64,000 nt of DNA from CALNZV01 sp942491115 (GCA_942491115.1 CALNZV010000020.1:744001-808000), one strand, 5' to 3'. Shown: positions 43,790 through 54,643, numbered from the stretch's first letter. Numbers and translations: made by a program. The notes: a model not told the origin generated them from the sequence alone.

Positions 43790-44842
43790 TCAACCCACCA
43801 GGAAATAGCCGACAGCCACGGTCAGAAGGCTCACCACCCGCGCTCCCTGGCCCGCAAGCAGGATCTGAGTTCCCATCTTGGGCTTGAAAATCCCCACATA
43901 CCGGGGGAGCTGATGGCGAAGGGCACGGACGGGAAATGCCAGCACGTTGCCGATGATCAGGGCCAAAACCGTCTGTTTGACCGACAGCACTCCGGCATCC
44001 ATGAGAGCGCCTGCGGCAGCGAAACCCGAGGTGAACTCGGCGGCGAAGCTCAAAACGACCACCGACAGAGATTCCATGGGTATGACGGAGGTCACCACCG
44101 TCCGGGTCATGGCCTGTCGGAGCATGTCGAAACCGCCGGTGCCGTGAAGGATATACACGGCGACATAGATGGGAATGACATAGAGGGCCACGCCGGTCAT
44201 CCGGGCCGGGAGCTTGTCTCGAAGCCGATCAAGAAGTCCCGCAGCCGATTCGCCCCGGACTCGTTTGAAATCCTCGGCCGTTTCCGCCGCCCGGGGAGGA
44301 TTGGGAAGGATGAGGCGACCCAGAACCAAGAATACGGCGGTTCGAAGCACAGCAGCGAGAAACGTCAGAAAAAAGTAAAAGGCGCCGGCGATTCCGGTCA
44401 GGGGCAAAACGATAAACACCGTTGTGGGCAGATGGAGAAAATAGGACGGCAGCTGATTGACCAGGTTGGTAAGGAAGAGTTGCCTTCGATTGATGGCGCC
44501 ATCCTGATAGAAATCGTAGAGCATGGCATTGGCGGCGACCCCGGAAAACCATGCCGCCGTGAAAGAAGCGCTGCAACGCTCCCCCAGGTGGCTGAACCGA
44601 AAAAGGGGCCGGGCCAGCACCGCAAGGGACCGGGTCCATCCCATCATTTCAACGGTCTGTCCGGCGGCAAGTCCGATCAGGATAAACAGGTGAAGCCGTA
44701 GCAAGGGGAGTATCAGCCGCTCGGGCAGGGACCGCCACTGAAGACGCTCCGACCATGCCACGGCAAGGATGAGGACGATGGTCGAAAGAAGCAGCAAGAC
44801 AATTAGTTTTTTGTAAGGTGGCTTAACGGACTTTCGGGCCAT
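43790..44842 (-). CDS. Gate-domain (nucleoside-recognition) permease-like membrane protein
   Basis: A 350-residue inner-membrane protein with about nine hydrophobic segments. Its FTAAWFSGVAANAMLYDFY and SFAAEFTSGFAAAGALMDAGVL segments look like Gate-domain repeats of nucleoside-recognition-type transporters. It overlaps cobI by 20 bases, so it is translated with the B12 genes. Similar proteins occur next to cobalamin genes in Desulfobacterota (from memory), but the role is not established. Confidence 0.7.
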   Translation of the reverse strand: MARKSVKPPYKKLIVLLLLSTIVLILAVAWSERLQWRSLPERLILPLLRLHLFILIGLAAGQTVEMMGWTRSLAVLARPLFRFSHLGERCSASFTAAWFSGVAANAMLYDFYQDGAINRRQLFLTNLVNQLPSYFLHLPTTVFIVLPLTGIAGAFYFFLTFLAAVLRTAVFLVLGRLILPNPPRAAETAEDFKRVRGESAAGLLDRLRDKLPARMTGVALYVIPIYVAVYILHGTGGFDMLRQAMTRTVVTSVIPMESLSVVVLSFAAEFTSGFAAAGALMDAGVLSVKQTVLALIIGNVLAFPVRALRHQLPRYVGIFKPKMGTQILLAGQGARVVSLLTVAVGYFLVG

Positions 44843-45554
44843 GTTCCCGGTTCCGCTTGGCGATGATCAACGTCCAATAGTTGGGGCCCCTGTTGCCAAG
44901 ACGGCGGATATCGGTCACCACCTCCTGATCCGGCATTCCGCAGCGAACCACGCCGGTGCTGTCGTCGAGCAGGTGGGCCTCCTCCAGCGCCCCGCAGATA
45001 TCTCCAATATTCCGGTAGGCCTTCATGATCACGACATTTTCGGCATGACCGTTCAAGGAGCGAATTCGCTCAGTACCCCGCGTACCGGCCATGATGAGCA
45101 GCGATTCATTGCCTTCCACCAGGGGCGTGTTCAAGGCAGCGGCGGAAGCCTGGTATGACGTGATCCCGGGTATGGTAACGATGGACAGAAGAGGAAATTG
45201 CCTTTGAATGGCCCCCAGCACGTAGCCGTAGGTGGAATACGTCAACGGGTCGCCGAGGGTCAGAAACGCCGCATCCTGGCCGGCCTGAAGGGCATCGGCA
45301 ATGGTTTGCCCATTGACGGCCCACGCCCGCTCCTTCTCGCCGCGGTCCTGGGTCATGGGAAAGGGCAGGGAACGGGTCTCCACGCCGTCCCTCAAATGGG
45401 GCTCGGCGATGGTCATCGCCAGGCTGTAGTCGTTTTTGGTGGAGGCGGCGGTAAAGACGATATCCACCTTCTGCAACACCTTTACGGCTTTTAACGGAAT
45501 CAGATCCGGGTCACCCGGACCGACGCCGATACCATAGAGCGTTCCGGTTTTCAT
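44823..45554 (-). CDS. cobI: Precorrin-2 / cobalt-factor II C20-methyltransferase
   Basis: A 243-residue SAM-dependent methyltransferase of corrin synthesis. It shows YGIGVGPGDPDLIPLKAVKVL at the N terminus, FLTLGDPLTYSTYGYV and VTIPGITSYQASAAALN, the uroporphyrinogen/precorrin methyltransferase pattern, with CobI/CbiL-like features. It overlaps the binding-protein gene by 4 bases. It is the only corrin-ring methylation gene in the window; the others must lie elsewhere. Confidence 0.9.
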   Translation of the reverse strand: MKTGTLYGIGVGPGDPDLIPLKAVKVLQKVDIVFTAASTKNDYSLAMTIAEPHLRDGVETRSLPFPMTQDRGEKERAWAVNGQTIADALQAGQDAAFLTLGDPLTYSTYGYVLGAIQRQFPLLSIVTIPGITSYQASAAALNTPLVEGNESLLIMAGTRGTERIRSLNGHAENVVIMKAYRNIGDICGALEEAHLLDDSTGVVRCGMPDQEVVTDIRRLGNRGPNYWTLIIAKRNREHGPKVR

Positions 45555-46570
45555 GGGCCTTTTCCTATTGGAGTGGTTTCCTCTTTAGCGATGGTCATGC
45601 ATGTCGATACCGGCTGTGCTGGCCGGAGCCCCACGCCCTGAAGAATATCTCTGCCCCGACGGCAGAAGACCTCCGGATACAAATGGGCGCCGATGGTCCA
45701 GACGCCGACCAGAAGCCTCAGCGTCGGCCGTGAAACAATGGTTTCGTCAATCAAATACACCCGTCCATTTTTGACGGCCCGGATCGTATCAAAACCGGGC
45801 TCTTCAACAATCATATCCACGGTAGGGCGATTCATGGCCCCCGACTGGGCCAGGAAAACATCGATCTCATCCCCCCGTGACATCAGTCGCTCCTTGCCGT
45901 AGTAGGCAATGTTGGTGGTCCGAACCTGGGGGGCATCGGAGGCGACATTGACCCCGCCGGCCGCCTCAAGGGCGAAAATGGGCATCGTTCCCGGTCGAAA
46001 GGTTTTCATTCGATGATGGATGGCCTCGAAATACACCCGCTGTCTCCTGCCCTCTTCGATCTCTCCGGACAGTTCCCTGAAATCGGACAGGGCCTTGTGA
46101 AACCGCGCCGCCATGTTTTCGGCATTGCTCGTCCTGCCCGTCAACACACCCAGGATCCGCCAGTAATCAAGCATTTCCTCGATGGTGGCCGGCTGAAGAG
46201 ACACCACCGTGATGCCGTGGCGCTCGAGTTGATGGATCAGACTGCCGTATCCCCGCTCGATCATCGGCCTCACCAGCACCAGGTCCGGCGCGGCGGCAAG
46301 AAATTTTTCAACACCGTCGTGATAGGAATAGATCCTACGGGTCCGGGCCGCCGGGGGATAGACTTCGTTCGGGCTCACCCCGATCACGTCGCCTCCCGCC
46401 CCCAGGGCAAACAGGTTCTCTGTATGGGCGCCGTAGAGGGAAATGATCCGGCCGAAGGGCGCGCTGAACCGGAGGTCCCGTCCGGCATGATCCCGGATGC
46501 TTCCGGTATGGGCGACACCGGGGGCGGCAAAGAGAACCATTCCCAACAATGCTCCGAACACCCTGATCAT
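45551..46570 (-). CDS. btuF: Cobalamin-type ABC transporter substrate-binding protein
   Basis: A 339-residue periplasmic protein of the BtuF/FepB class, with a signal peptide (hydrophobic core in residues 5-18, cleavage near GVAHTG). It includes RIISLYGAHTENLFALGAGGDVIGV and a helix backbone after residue 140. It directly follows the ATPase gene. The substrate is inferred as cobalamin or a corrinoid from the riboswitch and neighbours; an iron-siderophore role cannot be fully excluded. Confidence 0.8.
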   Translation of the reverse strand: MIRVFGALLGMVLFAAPGVAHTGSIRDHAGRDLRFSAPFGRIISLYGAHTENLFALGAGGDVIGVSPNEVYPPAARTRRIYSYHDGVEKFLAAAPDLVLVRPMIERGYGSLIHQLERHGITVVSLQPATIEEMLDYWRILGVLTGRTSNAENMAARFHKALSDFRELSGEIEEGRRQRVYFEAIHHRMKTFRPGTMPIFALEAAGGVNVASDAPQVRTTNIAYYGKERLMSRGDEIDVFLAQSGAMNRPTVDMIVEEPGFDTIRAVKNGRVYLIDETIVSRPTLRLLVGVWTIGAHLYPEVFCRRGRDILQGVGLRPAQPVSTCMTIAKEETTPIGKGP

Positions 46571-47362
46571 TCATCCCCTCCGAAAGCTCGCCTGAACCGC
46601 ACCGCATACCGGATCGAACCGCACGTCACTGTCGACGCCGAAAACCCTATTGAGGGCATCGGCGGTGAGCACATCGGCGGTGGGTCCCCTGTCGACGATC
46701 CGGCCGTCCTGCATCAACAACAGGTGGTCGCAGAACATGGCTGCCAGATTGATGTCCTGGAATACGGCCAGTACCGTCCGCCCACGATGGGCCACCAGGT
46801 CTGCGGTAACGTTGAGCAGATGAATCGCATGCCGGATATCGAGGTTCGATGTGGCTTCGTCGAGCATGAGCACCGGCGTCTGCTGGGCCAGGGCCCGGGC
46901 AAAAACCACCCGCTGCTTTTCCCCCCCGCTCAGATCCGTTACCCGCCGATCGGCAACGCCGTCGGCCGCCGTCGCCGCCATGATGTCGTGGACGACCTGA
47001 ACGTCTTCCTGGGATGGCGGACTGAATCGCCTCATGTAAGGGTATCGCCCCATCAAGACCACTTCCCGGGCGGTAAAGGGAAAGTTGATGTAGAAATCTT
47101 GGGGCACGAGAGCGATTTCTCTCGCCAGGGCTTTCCGAGTTAACCCCGACAGGGCCTTGCCCTTGTACCAGATGCAGCCGGTTTCGGGAGGTTTCATCCC
47201 GGCCAGAAGATCGATGAGGGTCGTTTTACCGCATCCGTTGGGCCCCAACAGGCCATAGAACCGTCCGGCATCCAGGCGCAGAGACAAATTGGCCACCACC
47301 GGTTTTCCCGGATGTCGAAAGCTAACCCCATCGGCCCGAAAAAGCGGCGTCTTCCCGTCCAT
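46571..47362 (-). CDS. btuD: Cobalamin-type ABC transporter ATPase
   Basis: A 263-residue ATPase of the FecE/BtuD class, with Walker A GPNGCGKTT, signature LSGGEKQRVVFARAL and Walker B LMLDEATSNLD. It lies 3 bases after the permease gene. The C terminus contains VLTADALNRVFGVD, common in this class. Confidence 0.9.
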   Translation of the reverse strand: MDGKTPLFRADGVSFRHPGKPVVANLSLRLDAGRFYGLLGPNGCGKTTLIDLLAGMKPPETGCIWYKGKALSGLTRKALAREIALVPQDFYINFPFTAREVVLMGRYPYMRRFSPPSQEDVQVVHDIMAATAADGVADRRVTDLSGGEKQRVVFARALAQQTPVLMLDEATSNLDIRHAIHLLNVTADLVAHRGRTVLAVFQDINLAAMFCDHLLLMQDGRIVDRGPTADVLTADALNRVFGVDSDVRFDPVCGAVQASFRRG

Positions 47363-47365
47363 GGC

Positions 47366-48406
47366 TCACCGTCTGCCCATGTGGTGCTTCCGAAAGACAT
47401 AGCAGAAGAACGGACCGCCGATCAGTGCCGTCAGGACGCCGATGGGAATTTCCTGGGGCAGTACGGCACGGGTGACGGTATCCGCTGACAGAAGAAGCAG
47501 CGCTCCCGACAACATGGCGACAGGCAGTAGTCTTCGGTTGTCCGGCCCTGTTGCCATCCGCACCAGGTGGGGCACCAGAAGGCCGACAAATCCGATAATA
47601 CCGGCGACAGCGACGCAAACGGCCGACACCAAAGATGCTGTCACCAGCAGAATGGCCGTCACTCTCCGTGTTTCCACCCCCATGGATGCCGCTGCCCGAT
47701 CCCCCAATGCCATGAGATTCAAGTCTCGACCGTAGATCAAAAAAACCGTCGTCCCAACCGAGAGCGCCCCTGAAACCAGCAAAACGTCCAGCCAGGTTCG
47801 GGAGGCGAAACTGCCCATCAACCAGAAGATGATCACGCTGACCTGTTCGTCGGCCACGTATTTGAGAAAGCTCAGACCTGCCGAGAGAATGGCGGCCACG
47901 ATGATACCGGACAAGATCAGGTGGGTCGACGGGATGTCCCCGCCATCTCCCGAGGCCATAGCCATCACCAGAAACAGGGTGGCGGCGGCGCCAAAAAATG
48001 CAAATACCGGTATGGGCAGGGCGATGGCCATCTTCAAATTGATCAGTATCGCCAATGACGCCCCGAAAGCGGCCCCCGCAGATACCCCCAGGGTGTAAGG
48101 GTCCGCCAGCGGATTCAGCAGTATTCCTTGGAAGACGGCTCCCGCAGCCGCAAGCCCCCCACCGACCAGGGCGGCGCAGAGAATTCTCGGCAGTCTGACG
48201 TCCAGGACAACCGCCGGGGCCACGGCATTCATATCCTGAATCCACTCCGGCCGGTTCAACAGACCCGATGCGATGATCCGGGCGACATCGATGACCGGCA
48301 GGCGGATGTAACCGAGGGCTGCCGAACCGACGACGGCCGCCACCACCAGGCACGCCAGGAAAACCATCTGATAGCCCAGGGGAAGCGGTCCCTTGAACGG
48401 TTGCAT
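47366..48406 (-). CDS. btuC: Cobalamin-type ABC transporter permease
   Basis: A 346-residue FecCD/BtuC-family inner-membrane permease with about ten hydrophobic segments. It has RLPRILCAALVGGGLAAAGAVFQGI and GIIGFVGLLVPHLVRM, the family's coupling motif. The ATG at 48406 is preferred because the frame to 48493 starts with a TTG and unconserved residues. It is downstream of the secreted chelatase. Confidence 0.88.
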   Translation of the reverse strand: MQPFKGPLPLGYQMVFLACLVVAAVVGSAALGYIRLPVIDVARIIASGLLNRPEWIQDMNAVAPAVVLDVRLPRILCAALVGGGLAAAGAVFQGILLNPLADPYTLGVSAGAAFGASLAILINLKMAIALPIPVFAFFGAAATLFLVMAMASGDGGDIPSTHLILSGIIVAAILSAGLSFLKYVADEQVSVIIFWLMGSFASRTWLDVLLVSGALSVGTTVFLIYGRDLNLMALGDRAAASMGVETRRVTAILLVTASLVSAVCVAVAGIIGFVGLLVPHLVRMATGPDNRRLLPVAMLSGALLLLSADTVTRAVLPQEIPIGVLTALIGGPFFCYVFRKHHMGRR

Positions 48407-48496
48407 AACAGTTCCAATTCCGGTTCGATGGGGTATCCCTTTATCAGGGGCGTCGACCACTGCCGTCGACCCCTCGTCCCCAACCGGACCCAAGGG

Positions 48497-49387
48497 TTAG
48501 AAACGATCCAAGGCCCCCCCCAGATGATCCACCCAGATTTCCACGATGTCGGCGTATTCAGCAGTGCCCTTTAACACGGGGACACATTGAATACCGGCCT
48601 CTTCGAGAACGGATTTCCAAGAGTCCGCATCGTCACCTGCCATGTCGTTGACGGCGTGGTCCCCCGCCACCGACATGAATGGAAGGAGATAGGCCTTCTT
48701 GATTCGACCCGTCATCAATTTGTCTTTGATTTCGCCGATGGTCGGGGCGCCCTCCACGGTGCCGACGAAGATACGGGGGTCCCGTTGCTGAAAATGGTAC
48801 ATCATGGCAGCGTAGAAAGCGTTGCTGGGATGGGGGGTCCCATGACCCATGAGGACCACCGCGTCTTCAGGTTGCCGGTCCGGGGGGATGTTCCGGATCA
48901 TTGCATCGGTCACCCGGATCAGGTCGTCCTCCCTCGCCAGAAGCGGATCACCAAGCAGGATACGCTCGAACCCCCCGGCCATCATCGAAAAGGCCCCCAC
49001 GTTGCGCCTTAAATCGTGATACTCTTCCCCGGGGATCGTATGCAGGGACTGCACCCCCAAGTGGGTGAATCCCTCATCCATCATTTTCGCCATGGCCACT
49101 TCCGGAGAGTCGAGCATTTCCCCCTGGCGGGCCAGTTTCCTTCGAATGATGGACGAGGTGTAGGCCCAGCGCACCGGGATGCCGGGAAAGGCGGTTTTGA
49201 CCCTGGTCTCGATGTTGGAAAAGGAAACCTGCGCCCGGGGTACCGAGGTTCCGAAAGCCACCAGCAATATGCCCGTTTTCTTTCCGGGCTCGTCTCCATG
49301 GCCTCCTGCCAGCACCAGGGACGCCGCCCCCATCACCAGAATCATTGCCAGGCCGATCGATCTCTCCCTGCATCTCATACGCGTCAC
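48497..49387 (-). CDS. cbiK: Secreted CbiK-type cobaltochelatase (CbiKP-like)
   Basis: A 296-residue class-II chelatase with a signal peptide (GLAMILVMGAASLVLAG, cleavage near residue 28). Metal and substrate residues appear in QSLHTIPGEEYHDL, MGHGTPHPS and MSVAGDHAVNDMAG. A periplasmic paralogue of CbiK is known in Desulfovibrio vulgaris and proposed to work in metal or haem transport rather than B12 synthesis. Here it is the first gene after the cobalamin riboswitch, and a cytoplasmic version is encoded at 39890. Confidence 0.88.
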   Translation of the reverse strand: MTRMRCRERSIGLAMILVMGAASLVLAGGHGDEPGKKTGILLVAFGTSVPRAQVSFSNIETRVKTAFPGIPVRWAYTSSIIRRKLARQGEMLDSPEVAMAKMMDEGFTHLGVQSLHTIPGEEYHDLRRNVGAFSMMAGGFERILLGDPLLAREDDLIRVTDAMIRNIPPDRQPEDAVVLMGHGTPHPSNAFYAAMMYHFQQRDPRIFVGTVEGAPTIGEIKDKLMTGRIKKAYLLPFMSVAGDHAVNDMAGDDADSWKSVLEEAGIQCVPVLKGTAEYADIVEIWVDHLGGALDRF

Positions 49388-49499
49388 CTCCCATGTCGTC
49401 GATTATCTCCGAATCCATGCTGATGACCGAGCGGTGTTGAGGGACGAAGCGGCATGGCGGACCGGGGGACCCGCGAAGGGAAGGCCATCGCCATCGGCT

Positions 49500-49538
49500 G
49501 AAAATAAGAAACCCTTCAAGCACCGATGGCTCGAAGGG
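49500..49538 (-). terminator. Intrinsic terminator between B12 riboswitch and chelatase gene
   Basis: A 10-base-pair stem with one G-U pair (arms 49512-49521 and 49529-49538, 7-base loop) is followed on the minus strand by TTTCTTATTTTC. It lies about 70 bases after the B12 box and 113 bases before the chelatase start, so it is well placed as the riboswitch's expression platform. Confidence 0.75.
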
Positions 49539-49607
49539 CTGCACCCAGCTTTCTTGACCCCTGTCGCGGCTGCCATTTCCTTGATTCACCGCCGGAAACA
49601 GCGCATA

Positions 49608-49785
49608 TGTCCGAGGCAGGTCTTCTGGCTTCCGGATTGTCCTCCCTCCAACCCTTCCCACAGGCGTCACCCTGCAGTGGATGATTTGGAGTTCGTCCCC
49701 GGTTACAGCGGCGGGACCGCTCCCGAATTTCACGGGATTCCCTTTTCAGCCCGGTGGGCGCCTCATCTGTTTCCGAATAGAGGAC
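49608..49785 (-). promoter_or_regulatory. Cobalamin (AdoCbl) riboswitch
   Basis: On the minus strand the conserved cores are in order: GGGCTGAAAAGGGAATCC, then GAGCGGTCCCGCCGCTGTAA, then CCACTGC, then GGGAAGG, and the B12 box AGCCAGAAGACCTGC (about 49616-49630). These are the standard elements of the cobalamin aptamer. It heads the locus leading to the secreted chelatase and transport genes; high cobalamin should favour the downstream terminator. Confidence 0.95.
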
Positions 49786-50117
49786 TCCCCCTGAATTGTC
49801 AAGAAAAATAGGCCTTGAGGCGCCCGGATCCGATCCAAAACGGGTCCTGTAATTCATGTCGAGGATGGATCCGGCCCTGAATTCACCTCCCATTGAAACG
49901 GGGGATTTCAGGAGTGTTCGTCCCTGGTCCCGGTCTTGACTTGAAGGGCAAAAGCCTTTAAGAAGATGGGGCTTTTTCAATCTGCATCACCGTCGGCAGA
50001 CGGGTTGCCGATCCGATGGAAATGGCGGGAAGATGCCCGATAACCAAGGCGGCAGACAGCCGAAAACGCTGAAGCCGCCTCTTGTTTTCGAGAGACGGTC
50101 ATGCGGATGGCCCTTGA
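49786..50117. other. Divergent region riboswitch locus / argS
   Basis: This 332-base interval must hold the promoter for the riboswitch RNA (minus) and for argS (plus). I see no strong -35/-10 pair on either strand and no other gene. Confidence 0.3.
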
Positions 50118-51782
50118 ATGAAAGACGTTCTCAAAAAAATGGTGGCGGCGGCGGCGGCGACGGCTCATGAGGCCGGCGACCTACCCTCGGGGGATATCCC
50201 CGCCTTCGACATCGAAGAGCCGAGAGCCCCCACCCACGGTGATTTTTCTACCAACCTTGCCCTCACCATGGCTCGACTCCAGAAAATGGCGCCTAGAAAA
50301 ATCGCGGAAATCCTGTGCGGTCATCTGACGGATACCCACGGATGGATCGAGAAGACGGACATCGCCGGCCCCGGCTTTATCAACTTTTTCCTTCGTCCGA
50401 AGGCGTGGGCACCCGTGGTGGATCGGGTTCACCGGGAGGGTCCCCGCTTCGGTGCTTCAGACGTGGGAAAAGACAAACGGGTTCAGGTCGAATTCGTCAG
50501 CGCCAACCCGACGGGGCCCTTACATGTTGGGCATGGACGAGGGGCTGTCGTCGGAGACACTGTTGCCAGGATCTTGGCCTTCTGCGGTTACGACGTTCAA
50601 AAAGAGTATTACATCAACGATTCCGGTCGGCAGATCCGTACCCTGGGGCTTTCGGTCTATGAACGCTGCCGGGAGTTGGCCGGGGAGGCGTCGGTTTTCC
50701 CGGAGGAAGGCTACCAAGGAGATTACATCCGGGTGCTCGCCAGAGAGCTAGTCGACGCCCATGGTCGAGGTCTTCTCGATCGGCCCCCGGAGGACGCCAT
50801 TTCCCTTTGTGCCCGCCATGCGGCATCAACCATTCTGGACGGCATCCGCCAGGACCTGTTGGATTTTGGCGTTGAATACGACCAGTGGTTCAGCGAGCAG
50901 AACCTCTACGACGCGGGCCGGGTGGATCGCACCATCGATCACTTCAAGAGAAGCGGAACCGTTTATGAGAAGGACGGGGCCTGCTGGTTCCGAACGACGT
51001 CACACGGCGATGAGAAGGACCGCGTGGTGGTACGGGCCAACGGATTGACAACCTATTTCGCATCGGACATCGCCTACCACCAGGAAAAATTTGAACGGGG
51101 GTTTGACTGGGTCATCGATGTCTGGGGGGCCGACCACCACGGCTATGTCCCACGGATGACCGCCGCCATTGCCGCCTCAGGAACCAACCCGGATCGTTTC
51201 CAGGTGGTTTTGGTTCAGTTTGTCAATCTTCTCAGGGGCGGAGAGCCTGTGGCCATGTCCACCAGGGCCGGCGAATTCGTTACCCTAAGGGATGTGGTCG
51301 ATGAAGTGGGGCGGGATGCCGCCCGGTTCATCTTTTTGACCCGAAGCACCGACAGCCCATTGGATTTCGATCTCGAGGTGGCCAAAAGCCAATCCAACGA
51401 CAATCCGGTTTTCTATGTTCAGTATGTCCATGCCCGAATATCAAGCATCCTCCGAAAGGCTGCCGACCATGGGATAACCGTTGCCGATGGGACAGGGCCG
51501 CTTACCGACGGGCGCTACGACGCCGACGACATTCAGCTGATAAAGGCTATGGCTCGATACCCCCACGTTATCCGCCAGAGCGCCCACAGCGCGGAGCCCC
51601 ACCGGATCACCTTTTATCTGATGGATCTGGCGGCAGCCTTTCACTCTTATTACAATAAGCAGCGGGTGATTTCCGAGAATGCCGATCTCACCAGAAACCG
51701 CCTTCGTCTGGTCACGGCTGTTCAGAAGGTGATCCGGAATGGCCTGGCTCTGCTCGGGGTTTCCGCACCGGAACAGATGTAG
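50118..51782 (+). CDS. argS: Arginyl-tRNA synthetase
   Basis: A 554-residue class-I synthetase that charges tRNA(Arg). The ArgS N-terminal domain (residues 5-90) is followed by the HIGH-type motif PTGPLHVGHGRG near residue 132 and the degenerate KMSKS loop AMSTRAGEF near 385. The C-terminal anticodon-binding helix ends in VISENADLTRNRLRLV. The ribosome site before ATG 50118 is weak. It is followed by the SPOR-domain gene. Confidence 0.97.
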   Translation: MKDVLKKMVAAAAATAHEAGDLPSGDIPAFDIEEPRAPTHGDFSTNLALTMARLQKMAPRKIAEILCGHLTDTHGWIEKTDIAGPGFINFFLRPKAWAPVVDRVHREGPRFGASDVGKDKRVQVEFVSANPTGPLHVGHGRGAVVGDTVARILAFCGYDVQKEYYINDSGRQIRTLGLSVYERCRELAGEASVFPEEGYQGDYIRVLARELVDAHGRGLLDRPPEDAISLCARHAASTILDGIRQDLLDFGVEYDQWFSEQNLYDAGRVDRTIDHFKRSGTVYEKDGACWFRTTSHGDEKDRVVVRANGLTTYFASDIAYHQEKFERGFDWVIDVWGADHHGYVPRMTAAIAASGTNPDRFQVVLVQFVNLLRGGEPVAMSTRAGEFVTLRDVVDEVGRDAARFIFLTRSTDSPLDFDLEVAKSQSNDNPVFYVQYVHARISSILRKAADHGITVADGTGPLTDGRYDADDIQLIKAMARYPHVIRQSAHSAEPHRITFYLMDLAAAFHSYYNKQRVISENADLTRNRLRLVTAVQKVIRNGLALLGVSAPEQM

Positions 51783-51939
51783 GTTCGCGTATTGCCGTCC
51801 CTATTCGTCTTTCAAGCACCGGGCTGAAAAAACGGCAATCGGCAGCAGCCGCCTCTGCATCTCAACGGACGATCCGAGTCATCTGTCAGCACCGGGTAAC
51901 GGCACCGGCAGACCCTCTGTTTGAACATCACCGGAACCC

Positions 51940-52659
51940 ATGAGCAGCTCAACGCCCAAGTCAAAAAAACAGCCGGCCACTGCACCTCCGCTTCTGTCAG
52001 GACGCTGGATCGGCCGAGGGCTATTGTGGGTGCTTGCCTGCAGTGCGTCCTTCACCTTTGGGCTGCTCATCGGCCGACAGTCGGCCCCGGTACCCTTTGA
52101 CATCCACCAGCTGGAAAAGCACCTTCTGTCCCTAAAAGGCGATGTGGTCAGGGAAAAGGAGAAATCCCTCGATCGATATTTCAACGAAACCAGCGACCGG
52201 ACCCACCTGGGGTTCCATGATTCTCTAAAGAATAAAGAGCCCGACGAACCGGTCGTCATGGAAGATTTAGTCCCCCCAGCGCCGCAGCGTGACGCCCCTT
52301 CCGATGGGATTCGAGTCATTCGCCGGTCCCCCTCACTGAAAGCCAAGACCGGTAAGAGGGCAAATGACCCGCGGCCTTCTTCGACGACAGCGAAACCGTC
52401 GGCAGCCCCGGGCCCCCGAAAATCACCCGGTGGCGTCACGATCCAAGTGGCCGCCTTGAGCAGCGCCGAAGATGCGGACCGGATGGTCGCCGCCTTGAAA
52501 TCCCAGGGTTTCAAGGCCTACCAGACATTGACCCGGAGCCAAGGCAAGGGCATTCGAATCCGGATTCGCATTGGCGCGTTCACCGATCGGAAAGAAGCCG
52601 CAGGCCCCATCCAGGCCCTCAGGGAAAAGGGGTACCAACCGATTCTCGTTCCGCGATGA
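51940..52659 (+). CDS. SPOR-domain membrane protein
   Basis: A 239-residue protein with a short cytoplasmic Lys-rich start, one TM helix (LLWVLACSASFTFGLLIGRQ, about residues 28-47), a charged and Pro-rich linker, and a C-terminal SPOR domain (GGVTIQVAALSSAEDADRMVAALKSQGFKAY). SPOR domains bind septal peptidoglycan stripped of stem peptides. It is 157 bases downstream of argS, a gene order seen in several Deltaproteobacteria. Confidence 0.85.
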   Translation: MSSSTPKSKKQPATAPPLLSGRWIGRGLLWVLACSASFTFGLLIGRQSAPVPFDIHQLEKHLLSLKGDVVREKEKSLDRYFNETSDRTHLGFHDSLKNKEPDEPVVMEDLVPPAPQRDAPSDGIRVIRRSPSLKAKTGKRANDPRPSSTTAKPSAAPGPRKSPGGVTIQVAALSSAEDADRMVAALKSQGFKAYQTLTRSQGKGIRIRIRIGAFTDRKEAAGPIQALREKGYQPILVPR

Positions 52660-52820
52660 GTGAGGTCGACAACGACCTCTCTGGTTGAACGAATTTTCCT
52701 AAGAGGATACAACAACGAGGACTAACCCTAAATCCCACCCGCCAGCGTTCCCGGCTCCTGACCGGGAATGAAGACACACCCCGAGCGGGAAACAACTGTA
52801 AACAGCGTGAGGAGAAACCC
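52660..52820 (+). promoter_or_regulatory. gatC upstream region with short hairpin
   Basis: After the SPOR gene there is a perfect 7-base-pair hairpin (52662-52679, loop ACAA) without a T-run. It may weakly end the upstream transcript or shape the gatC leader. Confidence 0.35.
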
Positions 52821-53108
52821 ATGGCCATCGACAGAGACCAGGTGCTTCATGTAGCCCGACTCGCCAGACTTGATTTGGAGGACGCATCGGTCGACACCCT
52901 TGTCGCCCAGTTGGGGCAGATCCTCGACTACGTCGAGGCCCTGAACGGCGTCGACACCACAGGCGTCAAGCCCACATCCCACGCCATCAGTCTGACCAAC
53001 GCCCTTCGGGAAGATGAAGAACGTCCCCATCTGGACATTGAATCCGCCTTGGGAAACGCCCCCGAGCGGGACGACGATACTTTTCTCGTCCCGAAGGTGA
53101 TCGGTTGA
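52821..53108 (+). CDS. gatC: Asp/Glu-tRNA amidotransferase subunit C
   Basis: A 95-residue subunit that stabilises the GatAB complex. It begins MAIDRDQVLHVARLARL and includes QLGQILDYVEALNGVDT and LREDE, the family pattern. It has GAGGAGAAACCC before the ATG at 52821. It sits 58 bases upstream of gatA. Confidence 0.93.
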   Translation: MAIDRDQVLHVARLARLDLEDASVDTLVAQLGQILDYVEALNGVDTTGVKPTSHAISLTNALREDEERPHLDIESALGNAPERDDDTFLVPKVIG

Positions 53109-53166
53109 ACGGCCGACGCTTTAACCGTCTAGCTCCATCCCACCGCCTGCCAGGGAGGATTGCCCC

Positions 53167-54639
<1,473 letters not shown>

Positions 54640-54643
54640 AGCC

